NCBI GenBank assembly: GCA_903937225.1
Contig: CAIZYO010000081.1
Span: 1-5,740 of the forward strand
Source: an uncultured Chloroflexota bacterium
GTDB lineage: Bacteria > Chloroflexota > Limnocylindria > Limnocylindrales > Limnocylindraceae
Length of the DNA stretch: 5,740 nucleotides
Reading direction: 5' to 3'
Numbering within the stretch: position 1 is the stretch's first letter; each line of letters opens with the position of its first letter. The notes beneath the pieces were generated by a model. It made no database searches. It was given only the letters and a program-made list of their open reading frames with translations, and was not told the origin of the DNA. Positions 1 to 5,314 of this stretch are shown one piece after another. Made by a program: the position numbers and the translations under genes.

Positions 1-489
1 CCATCCGGCTACGTCAAGGGCTGGGCGATTGATGAAGCGGCGACGCTGTTGCGTGCGGGTGGTGTCACCGAGTTCGTCGTATCGATCGGCGGCGACCTCT
101 ACGCCGCAGGTGTGCCCGACGCAGCGACGGCTGCGCGCGGATGGGGGGTGGGCATTGTGGATCCTGCAAACTCCGCCGCGATCGTGGCGCCGCTTACCGT
201 GCGTGATCGCGCCGTTGCAACCTCGGGCCTTGCTGAGCGTGGCGCACACATCGTTGACGCGCGAACCGGCACCGCCGCTCTCACCTGGCGCTCGCTGACG
301 GTGGTGCACCCATCCGCCGCTCGTGCGGACGCGGTGGCAACCATTGGGATCCTCATGGGTGATGACGCTCTCTCGTGGATCGATCGCGACCCCGATGCCG
401 CCGCACTAGGCGTGACTCAGGATGGCCGCCTCACGTGGACACCACGCATGGTCCAGTACCTGGCTGGACGGGAGATCGCGCCGTACTGA
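1..489 (+). CDS. apbE: FAD:protein FMN transferase, ApbE family (C-terminal part, 5' end outside window)
   Basis: ApbE enzymes move FMN from FAD onto a Thr or Ser of a target protein, such as Nqr/Rnf subunits or other FMN-binding domains, usually outside the membrane. The 162 visible residues read in frame from base 1 to the TGA at 487-489. They show the family motifs in order: KGWAIDEAA (6-14), the SIGGDLYAAG loop (28-37), the ATSG segment (73-76), HIVDARTG (83-90, usually HxxDPxTG, here Ala for Pro) and ADAVAT (109-114), whose Asp110 and Thr114 match the Mg-binding Asp and Thr of the family. The end of the protein is intact. Family members are usually about 300-350 residues, so about half is missing. 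A signal peptide or lipobox would lie outside the window, so location cannot be judged. The flavinylated partner is not visible here and may lie upstream. The family call is secure; the target is unknown. Confidence 0.95.
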   Translation, partial: PSGYVKGWAIDEAATLLRAGGVTEFVVSIGGDLYAAGVPDAATAARGWGVGIVDPANSAAIVAPLTVRDRAVATSGLAERGAHIVDARTGTAALTWRSLTVVHPSAARADAVATIGILMGDDALSWIDRDPDAAALGVTQDGRLTWTPRMVQYLAGREIAPY

Positions 490-532
490 TTGACAGCTGA
501 CGCGGCACGCGCGCAGCTCAGCGCACACTCAC

Positions 533-538
533 TACACT
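533..538 (+). promoter_or_regulatory. Candidate -10 element (TACACT) for a leaderless transcript of the EamA gene
   Basis: TACACT fits the TANNNT form of a -10 box. It ends 6 bases before the ATG at 545, which would place the transcription start at or next to the start codon. No purine-rich ribosome binding site precedes this ATG, as expected for a leaderless mRNA. No -35 box is seen at normal spacing; the TTGACA at 490-495 is too far away. The same arrangement precedes the gene starting at 2444. Confidence 0.4.
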
Positions 539-544
539 GCATGC

Positions 545-1465
545 ATGCGCGCCGCACCGCTCGGATTTGCTAGTCGTCATCCGCGGCTCGGTGCTGCCCT
601 CGGCGCACTCGCCATCTCGCAATCGTCACCGCTCGCCAAGCTCTCTGGTGCATCACCCGCCGTCGTGACGCTCTTCCGTGGCGTGGTCGCACTCCCGTTC
701 TTGGCGCTCCTCGCCCGCCGCGAAGGGCACTCCGCAACGCCCCGTGATCGCGCGCTCGCCTTCATCGCGGGCGGTCTCTTCGCGCTCGATCTGCAGTGCT
801 TCCACGTCTCCATCCCGCTCCTTGGCGTTGGCCTCGCCACGGTGGTGCCGAACGCGCAGGTCTTCATGGTTGGACTCTTCGCCGCGCTCGCCGGCGAGCG
901 CACACCGGGCCGCGCGATTGCGGCGATCCCGTTTGCGTTCATTGGACTACTGATGCTCGCCCGCGTGCTCGATCCGTTCGGCGTGAACGGTCTCGCCGAT
1001 CCATCGGTGATCGCCGCGGGGAGCGATCCGGCACAGGGGGTCCTCTGGGGGCTCGGCGCCGCCGCTTTCTATGGGCTCTACCTGATCATCACGCGACGCA
1101 TCTCTACGAGCGCATCGGGGTCGAGCGCCGTTGGTCCATTCACGATGCTGCGCGACTCAGCGCTCGGCACGATCGCCGTCTCTCTCTTCCTCGCACTGCT
1201 GACGGGCTCGCTCCTCCCGCCAGAGATCTGGCCAGGGGTCGGTTGGCTGGTGCTCCTCGCGCTGATGTCGCAAGTAATCGGCTACCCGCTAATCAACGCC
1301 TCCATCCCGCACCTACCGAGCGTAGTCGGCTCGGTGCTCCTCTTTGTCCAACCGCTGATGACGCTGGTCGCGGGGGTGATCATCTTCGGCGAGATTCCAA
1401 CTCCGGGTCAGCTCGTGGGCGCACTAGTCCTCTTCGGCGGCGTGCTGGTGGCGGCGCGCAAGTAG
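545..1465 (+). CDS. EamA/DMT-superfamily membrane transporter
   Basis: This 306-residue protein is very hydrophobic and built as two repeated EamA halves of about five membrane helices each, the usual size (about 300 residues) and design of drug/metabolite transporters. The first half (about residues 10-140) carries SPAVVTLFRGVVALP (37-51), matching the family's helix-2 pattern with a conserved Arg-Gly. The second half (about 165-304) starts with GVLWGLGAAAFYGLYLI and ends with the typical LLFVQPLMTLVAGVIIFGE stretch, with its conserved Pro and Gly-Glu, followed by QLVGALVLFGGVLVAARK. Members export amino acids, metabolites or drugs, and sequence alone does not give the substrate. The ATG at 545 has no visible ribosome binding site; a TACACT box 6 bases upstream suggests leaderless translation. 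It follows apbE after 55 bases on the same strand and converges on the hydrolase gene, leaving only 4 bases between the stops. Confidence 0.92.
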   Translation: MRAAPLGFASRHPRLGAALGALAISQSSPLAKLSGASPAVVTLFRGVVALPFLALLARREGHSATPRDRALAFIAGGLFALDLQCFHVSIPLLGVGLATVVPNAQVFMVGLFAALAGERTPGRAIAAIPFAFIGLLMLARVLDPFGVNGLADPSVIAAGSDPAQGVLWGLGAAAFYGLYLIITRRISTSASGSSAVGPFTMLRDSALGTIAVSLFLALLTGSLLPPEIWPGVGWLVLLALMSQVIGYPLINASIPHLPSVVGSVLLFVQPLMTLVAGVIIFGEIPTPGQLVGALVLFGGVLVAARK

Positions 1466-1478
1466 CGCGTTACGCGCT
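1464..1478. terminator. Short inverted repeat at the convergent gene ends
   Basis: AGCGCG (1464-1469) and CGCGCT (1473-1478) form a perfect 6-bp stem with a TTA loop. The loop is the TAA stop of the minus-strand hydrolase, and the stem overlaps the TAG stop of the plus-strand transporter. A hairpin here could serve both converging transcripts, but it is short and has no T-run on either side, so it is not a standard intrinsic terminator. Confidence 0.3.
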
Positions 1479-2444
1479 CGGCTTCACCAGCGTCAGAACG
1501 CGCGTAGGATTCTTGATGGTGATCTGATCGATGGTCTTCTGATCCACGCCCGCCGCGAGCAATCTCGGCAAGAACGTCTTCTGCAGATACGTGTATCCGT
1601 TCCCTCCGTAGAAGAGGAGCTGCGAATCGTGGCAGACATCCTGGCTCAACATGATCTGCTTCTCATACCCTTCGTTAAGAAGTGTCTTAATGAGCTCAAT
1701 CACCTTCGGTTCGCCGGCGCGTTCAAGTGGTGTGAAGTTCATACCCAGGAAGTCGGCTTCTAGAGTTGCGCCGCGCTTTACAATTTCGCGCCAGTACTCA
1801 ATGCGAGGCCATGAGTCTGTGTGTCCGATCACCACACGCGCCGGATCAAGCCCTTCATCTTCAAGAATTGCGAGTTGCGCAAGCCCCACCGCGCTCTGCG
1901 CCGCATGCGTGGTGACCGCAGCGCCCGTGCGTTGCGCGGCGCGAGCCGCGGCGCGGAAGACGCGCTCCTCTTGCGCCGTGACCCACGGCTTGTCCGTGCC
2001 GATCTCGCCGATGATCCCGGGGCGAACCGCTCCATCTGGTCCTGGGACGCCGTCTGAAAACTCGCGGACAATCTCGTCCGCAAGGTCATCAGTGGTGCGA
2101 GTGTCGATGCGCGCCTCTGGCGGGTAGTACGCCGTGCGATACCAGCCGGATCCGCCGATCATGTGGAGCCCCGTCGCCTTCGCGAGACGCGCGAGTCGGG
2201 GGAGGTCACGACCGATCCCGTCCAGGGTGAGGTCAACAAGGGCACGACCCCCCGCGGCAGCATATGCGGCGAGCTCTTCGTTAATCCGAGGCTCTTCGCC
2301 GATTAGCTCCCAATAATCCCAGCGACCCTGGATGTGCCAGAGGGTCACCTTGGTGTGCTCATGAGGGAGGGTGAAGCCGAGGTCTGAGGGCGCGATCGGC
2401 CCCAGGACGCTCTGGATCTCCCCGGGAGCGGCACGCGTGCTCAC
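1470..2444 (-). CDS. Phosphotriesterase-family (PHP-like) metal-dependent hydrolase
   Basis: This 324-residue protein belongs to the phosphotriesterase family, binuclear-metal TIM-barrel enzymes of the amidohydrolase superfamily that cleave phosphotriesters, lactones or related esters; the natural substrate of many members is unknown. The metal ligands can be followed: HEH (28-30) near the N-terminus, Glu147 in GEIGTD as the bridging ligand, His180 in TTHAAQS, His208 in VIGHTD and Asp269 in LSQDV. Glu in place of the carboxylated Lys of true phosphotriesterases is the E. coli PHP arrangement. The C-terminal stretch GGNGYTYLQKTFLPRLLAAG also resembles PHP. The length is typical and no signal peptide is seen, so it is probably cytoplasmic. 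The start is GTG (2444-2442); an in-frame stop lies four codons upstream and the first internal Met is residue 95, so no other start is likely. There is no good ribosome binding site. Two palindromes cover the start codon. It is divergent from the ABC importer operon. Confidence 0.93.
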   Translation of the reverse strand: MSTRAAPGEIQSVLGPIAPSDLGFTLPHEHTKVTLWHIQGRWDYWELIGEEPRINEELAAYAAAGGRALVDLTLDGIGRDLPRLARLAKATGLHMIGGSGWYRTAYYPPEARIDTRTTDDLADEIVREFSDGVPGPDGAVRPGIIGEIGTDKPWVTAQEERVFRAAARAAQRTGAAVTTHAAQSAVGLAQLAILEDEGLDPARVVIGHTDSWPRIEYWREIVKRGATLEADFLGMNFTPLERAGEPKVIELIKTLLNEGYEKQIMLSQDVCHDSQLLFYGGNGYTYLQKTFLPRLLAAGVDQKTIDQITIKNPTRVLTLVKPSA

Positions 2445-2450
2445 GCGTGA
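2431..2450. promoter_or_regulatory. Tandem perfect palindromes over the hydrolase start codon; candidate operator
   Basis: GCACGCGTGC (2431-2440) and TCACGCGTGA (2441-2450) are adjacent, each a perfect 10-bp palindrome, and share the core CACGCGTG. Their centres are exactly 10 bp apart, about one helical turn. The GTG start of the minus-strand hydrolase (2444-2442) lies inside the second palindrome, just downstream of the TAGGAT box, a natural place for a repressor to bind. In the hydrolase mRNA the two could instead pair as a 7-bp stem with loop GAGC around the start codon. No regulator gene is in the window. Confidence 0.45.
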
Positions 2451-2456
2451 ATCCTA
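2451..2456 (-). promoter_or_regulatory. Candidate -10 element (TAGGAT) for a leaderless hydrolase transcript
   Basis: Read on the minus strand, TAGGAT fits TANNNT and is followed by six bases (TCACGC) and then the GTG start codon. This is the same 6-base spacing seen before the EamA gene at 545. It would put transcription initiation at the start codon. No -35 box is recognisable at normal spacing. Confidence 0.4.
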
Positions 2457-2503
2457 GGGCAGCAGCCTCCCCCGCACGCGGCACGCTCCGCAACTGGACT
2501 AGC

Positions 2504-2519
2504 CCGCACGAGCGTGCGG
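2504..2519. promoter_or_regulatory. 16-bp palindrome in the divergent promoter region; candidate operator
   Basis: CCGCACG (2504-2510) and CGTGCGG (2513-2519) are perfect reverse complements separated by AG. The left arm, as CCCGCACG (2503-2510), is repeated directly at 2471-2478, 32 bp or about three helical turns away. The site lies between the divergent hydrolase and ABC importer genes and could bind a dimeric regulator controlling one or both. Function is inferred from symmetry and position only. Confidence 0.4.
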
Positions 2520-2577
2520 TGCGATGATTGCCAGACGGTGCACGGGCGCCCGCAGGGTGCTCGGGCCGGATGTATAT

Positions 2578-2581
2578 GAGG
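2578..2581 (+). promoter_or_regulatory. Ribosome binding site that fixes the binding-protein start
   Basis: GAGG lies 8 bases before the ATG at 2590, a good Shine-Dalgarno spacing. It favours this ATG over the in-frame ATG at 2524, which would put about 22 polar residues before the lipoprotein signal peptide. A TATATG box at 2573-2578 overlaps this site. If that were the promoter, the transcript would start near 2585 and lose the Shine-Dalgarno sequence, so the real promoter is probably further upstream. Confidence 0.6.
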
Positions 2582-2589
2582 TGCACGAG

Positions 2590-3513
2590 ATGCGAATCAA
2601 GTCAGCACTCCTTGCGCTGATCGCTGGAGCCGCCATTGTGGCGAGCGCCTGCGGCGGGGCAACTGAGCCAGTGGAGAGCGGCGAGGCCCGCTTCCCAGAA
2701 GGCTCGTATTGCGCACAGGCACTCGCCCTTGGCGAGGATGTCACCGGCACCCTTCTCTGGAAGGTGTGCGACAGCGGGACGCTCGTCGTCTCCACAGATC
2801 CTGCGTACCCACCGTACTCATCGCTCGATGCGAGCGGCGAGTATGTTGGCTTTGACTCTGACACCGCACGCGAAGTCGCCAAGCGACTCGGCGTTGAGAT
2901 TGAGTGGCAGACTCCAGACTGGTCCGCAATCACCGCTGGTAACTGGGGCGGACGATGGGATATCTCCATCGGCTCCATGACCCAGACGGAAGAGCGTGCA
3001 CTCGTTGTGGACTTTGCCGATCCGTACTTCTATGAGTCGGGCTACCTGCTCGTCCCAACAGACTCAGCCGCCACGACGGTTGCTGATCTTGCTGGCAAGA
3101 CGATCTGCGCAGGCGAGGCCACGACCCACGGAACGTGGATTGAGGGCGGGTTCGCTGAGAGCGCCGTCGTGATCCAGTACAACCCATCGCCAGAAGGCGC
3201 CAAGTTGAAGACGTACCCAACCGACTTCAACTGCATCGAGGCATACCTCGCCGGTCGTACGAACGACTGGGACGCCATGGCACAGAGCCGTGAGTTCATT
3301 GAGAACGCAATTGCGGAGTCGGACGGGAAGCTGCGCTTCCTGAACGAAGATCCAAACTTTGCGGGACAGATCTCATTCGCACTGGACAAGAGCGGACTTC
3401 CAACCGCATCCATGCTGAACGCGTTGAACGCGATCGTTGCAGAGATGCATGAGGACGGCACGCTCTCAGGCTTTGCAATGACGCACGTCGGTCGCGACAT
3501 CAGCAAGCCGTAA
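2590..3513 (+). CDS. ABC importer solute-binding lipoprotein, polar amino acid type (SBP_bac_3)
   Basis: This 307-residue protein captures the substrate outside the cell and delivers it to the permease. The N-terminus MRIKSALLALIAGAAIVASA ends at Cys21, a type II (lipoprotein) signal peptide. Family 3 motifs follow: TDPAYPPYSS (69-78), GFDSD (87-91), GSMTQTEER (128-136) and FADPY (142-146). By comparison with HisJ, Ser129, Thr131 and Arg136 match the residues that hold the ligand carboxylate, and Thr178/Thr179 match a further contact. The ammonium-binding Asp in the HisJ pattern DAxxxD is replaced here (DAMAQS, 228-233) by Ser233, so the ligand may not be an ordinary free alpha-amino acid. 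About 45 extra residues between Cys21 and the first strand carry Cys41 and Cys60; Cys173 and Cys215 are the other two, and disulfides are possible. It is first in the operon and separated by 129 structured bases from the permease, as is common when the binding protein is made in excess. Confidence 0.95.
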   Translation: MRIKSALLALIAGAAIVASACGGATEPVESGEARFPEGSYCAQALALGEDVTGTLLWKVCDSGTLVVSTDPAYPPYSSLDASGEYVGFDSDTAREVAKRLGVEIEWQTPDWSAITAGNWGGRWDISIGSMTQTEERALVVDFADPYFYESGYLLVPTDSAATTVADLAGKTICAGEATTHGTWIEGGFAESAVVIQYNPSPEGAKLKTYPTDFNCIEAYLAGRTNDWDAMAQSREFIENAIAESDGKLRFLNEDPNFAGQISFALDKSGLPTASMLNALNAIVAEMHEDGTLSGFAMTHVGRDISKP

Positions 3514-3521
3514 GGCTGAAC

Positions 3522-3538
3522 TCGGCGCGCGGCGCCGA
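3522..3538 (+). repeat. Inverted repeat just after the binding-protein stop
   Basis: TCGGCGC (3522-3528) and GCGCCGA (3532-3538) are perfect complements around a GCG loop, 8 bases after the stop codon. The hairpin could protect the 3' end of the binding-protein message. No T-run follows it. Confidence 0.5.
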
Positions 3539-3547
3539 TCACGCACT

Positions 3548-3579
3548 GGGGGAGTCGCGGGGCAACCTGCGGCTCCCCC
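3548..3579 (+). promoter_or_regulatory. Strong mRNA hairpin with GCAA tetraloop between binding protein and permease
   Basis: The arms 3548-3561 and 3566-3579 pair along all 14 positions (twelve Watson-Crick pairs and two G-U pairs), closed by the GNRA tetraloop GCAA (3562-3565). The two G-U pairs form only in the plus-strand RNA, which suggests that the RNA rather than the DNA is the working form. No T-run follows, so it is not a classic terminator. In importer operons, hairpins at this place are known to stabilise the upstream binding-protein message or reduce read-through, giving more binding protein than membrane parts. That role is inferred here. Confidence 0.6.
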
Positions 3580-3594
3580 GAACACATCGGGGCA

Positions 3595-3620
3595 CCTAGG
3601 GAAACCTTGGGACCTTAAGG
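3595..3620 (+). repeat. Run of CCTNNGG-like motifs before the permease
   Basis: CCTAGG (3595-3600), CCTTGG (3605-3610) and CCTTAAGG (3613-3620) follow one another closely; the first and last are perfect palindromes. The first two can also fold as a small hairpin with a GAAA loop (3601-3604) and one T-T mismatch. CCTT at 3605-3608 could alternatively pair with AAGG at 3617-3620. They lie just upstream of the permease ribosome binding site. The role is unknown. Confidence 0.35.
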
Positions 3621-3630
3621 GGCACTTCAG

Positions 3631-3640
3631 GGAGGAGGAG
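3631..3640 (+). promoter_or_regulatory. Very strong ribosome binding site of the permease gene
   Basis: GGAGGAGGAG, with two G and an A just before it, lies 2 bases before the ATG at 3643 and contains GGAGG cores at suitable distances. It confirms that start. It is more extensive than the sites of the other genes. It could pair with CTCCCC in the 3' arm of the hairpin at 3548-3579 if that hairpin opens. Confidence 0.75.
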
Positions 3641-3642
3641 CG

Positions 3643-4455
3643 ATGGAGCAGGATGCACGGGCACTTGCACAGGCGGTTGCCGCCGACGAAGCGCGCCGCG
3701 CCGCACGCTGGCAGCTCCGCTTCCGACTCGGCTGGGGACTCCTCATCGCACTCCTGGCCGGATTCATGGTCATCTCACTCAATGTGGAGCTTGACTTCAT
3801 CGCCCGAGCCACACCATTCATCATTGAGGGGATCTGGCTCACACTGATCGTCTCTGCAGCGTCAATCGTTCTTGCAACCTTCCTCGCAGCGGTTGGCGCA
3901 CTTGGGCGACTCTCATCGAACGCCATTGTCAACGCGCTCGCCTCGTTCTACGTCAGCTTCTTCCGCGGGACTCCGCTCCTCCTGCAGCTGCTCGTCTGGT
4001 ACCTGGCGCTCCCACAGGTTGGGATCATCCTCGATCCAATCTTCTGCGCCATTGGCGCGCTCGGAATGAATTACGGCGCCTACATGACGGAGATCTTCCG
4101 CGCCGGCATCCAGGCGGTACCGCTCGGGCAGCGTGAAGCGGCGGCGGCGCTCGGCATGTCGTCGCGTACCGCCTTCCTGCGCATCGTCGCCCCCCAGGCG
4201 TTCCGCATCATCGTCCCAGCGATCGGCAACGACTTCGTCGCCATGTTGAAGGACTCGGCACTCGCCTCCACGGTGGCGCTGCAAGAGATCGTCTGGCGTG
4301 CGCGCAACGTGGGCCAGAAGGAGTTCAAGACGCTCCAGACGTTCATGATCGCCGCAATGATCTACTGGGCGCTCACGATCATCTTCAGCACCTTCCAGAA
4401 TCGCATTGAGAAGCGTCTCGCCGCGGGCGATCGCAATAAGGAGACCAAGGGATGA
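3643..4455 (+). CDS. ABC importer permease, polar amino acid type (HisM/GlnP family)
   Basis: This 270-residue integral membrane protein forms the channel of the importer. A polar, Ala/Arg-rich N-terminal tail of about 28 residues precedes the first helix (about 29-48). The family core follows: [19 protein letters not shown] (58-76), [14 protein letters not shown] (107-120), [13 protein letters not shown] (144-156) and the cytoplasmic EAA loop, seen as [11 protein letters not shown] (163-173) with Glu165 and Gly171 in their conserved places, which docks on the ATPase. The last helix is about 236-252. Length fits the family, apart from a somewhat long N-terminus. It is the only permease in the visible operon, so the channel is probably a homodimer, unlike the HisQ/HisM pair. 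The stop overlaps the ATPase start (ATGA, 4452-4455), giving translational coupling. Confidence 0.97.
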   Translation: MEQDARALAQAVAADEARRAARWQLRFRLGWGLLIALLAGFMVISLNVELDFIARATPFIIEGIWLTLIVSAASIVLATFLAAVGALGRLSSNAIVNALASFYVSFFRGTPLLLQLLVWYLALPQVGIILDPIFCAIGALGMNYGAYMTEIFRAGIQAVPLGQREAAAALGMSSRTAFLRIVAPQAFRIIVPAIGNDFVAMLKDSALASTVALQEIVWRARNVGQKEFKTLQTFMIAAMIYWALTIIFSTFQNRIEKRLAAGDRNKETKG

Positions 4456-5312
4456 GTGCCAACGTGAACGTCGATCGCACACATGTCCATAAGCTGCATC
4501 CAGCAGAGAAGCCAGGCATCTTGGTGAAGGCTGGTGCCGAGCCAGTGTTGAAGGCCACGAACGTCACCAAGTGGTTCGGGGAGAACCACGTGCTGCGCGG
4601 CGCCTCCATCACCGTCTGGCCGGGCGAGACCGTCTGCATCCTTGGCCGCTCGGGATCCGGAAAGAGCACCTTCCTGCGCAGTCTCAACTTCCTTGAGGAT
4701 CCTACCGACGGCGTGGTGGAGATTGATGGCGTCACTGTGACCGCCGATCCATTCCACAAAGAGGGTGGCGAGCGCCAGAGTCGCATTCGTGACCTTCGAC
4801 TTCGCGCAGGGATGGTCTTCCAAGAGTTCAACCTCTTCCCACACCTGAGCGTCATTGAGAACTGCGTGGAAGCACCCGTTCATGTGAAGGGGATGGCCCG
4901 CAAAGAGGCGGAGGCGATCGCAGAAAAGTATCTGGCGAAGGTTGGACTGAGCGAGAAGCGCGATGAGTATCCTTCTAGACTCTCTGGCGGACAGCGACAG
5001 CGCGTCGCCATTGCGCGCGCGCTCACCATGCAGCCGAAGGTGCTCCTCTTTGATGAGCCAACGAGCGCACTCGATCCAACGCTGGTTGGCGAAGTGCTGA
5101 AGGTGATGGCGGACCTTGCGCACGAAGGTCGCACGATGATCGTGGTGACACACGAGATGGACTTTGCGCATGAGGCGGCAGACCGCGTCTACTACATGGA
5201 CCAGGGTGAGTTCGCCGAGGTTGGGCCACCGGAGCAGGTGATTGATGCGCCGAAGGATCCGCGCACCAAGGAGTTCCTCTCGCGATTCCGCACCCTCGGC
5301 TCGAAGAAGTAG
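4452..5312 (+). CDS. ABC importer ATP-binding protein, polar amino acid type (GlnQ/HisP family)
   Basis: This 286-residue protein powers the importer from the cytoplasmic face of the membrane. All ATPase motifs are intact: Walker [10 protein letters not shown] (65-73), Q-loop Gln124 in [10 protein letters not shown], signature [15 protein letters not shown] (177-191), Walker B VLLFDE (197-202), D-loop SALD (205-208) and switch His234 in VVTHEM. The [15 protein letters not shown] stretch (123-137) is typical of the amino acid importers. Relatives are about 240-260 residues; here about 30 extra N-terminal residues contain His11, His13 and His16 and have no clear function. The ATG overlaps the permease stop, and AAGGAG (4438-4443) lies 8 bases upstream, so the longer start is well supported. 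The oxidase GTG follows 2 bases after the stop. Confidence 0.98.
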   Translation: MSANVNVDRTHVHKLHPAEKPGILVKAGAEPVLKATNVTKWFGENHVLRGASITVWPGETVCILGRSGSGKSTFLRSLNFLEDPTDGVVEIDGVTVTADPFHKEGGERQSRIRDLRLRAGMVFQEFNLFPHLSVIENCVEAPVHVKGMARKEAEAIAEKYLAKVGLSEKRDEYPSRLSGGQRQRVAIARALTMQPKVLLFDEPTSALDPTLVGEVLKVMADLAHEGRTMIVVTHEMDFAHEAADRVYYMDQGEFAEVGPPEQVIDAPKDPRTKEFLSRFRTLGSKK

Positions 5313-5314
5313 CC

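Noticed and set aside
490..495. Perfect TTGACA -35 box right after the apbE stop
   Set aside because: No -10 box occurs 16-18 bases downstream (that position reads about GCAGCT), and the TACACT box is 37 bases away, so the match is probably chance.
796..1527. 243-codon plus-strand open frame overlapping the EamA gene in another frame
   Set aside because: It is Arg-rich, has no hydrophobic pattern or known motif, and overlaps a well-supported membrane transporter.
2573..2578. TATATG as -10 box of the importer operon
   Set aside because: It overlaps the Shine-Dalgarno sequence and would start the transcript only about 5 bases before the ATG, without the 6-base spacing seen for the two likely leaderless genes.
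2524..2589. Upstream in-frame ATG start for the binding protein
   Set aside because: It would add 22 polar residues before a clear lipoprotein signal peptide, while the ATG at 2590 has a well-placed GAGG.
3548..3590. Intrinsic terminator between binding protein and permease
   Set aside because: The hairpin is strong but is followed by CGAACACATCGG, without a T-run, and the operon continues on the same strand; an RNA-stability or partial-attenuation role fits better.
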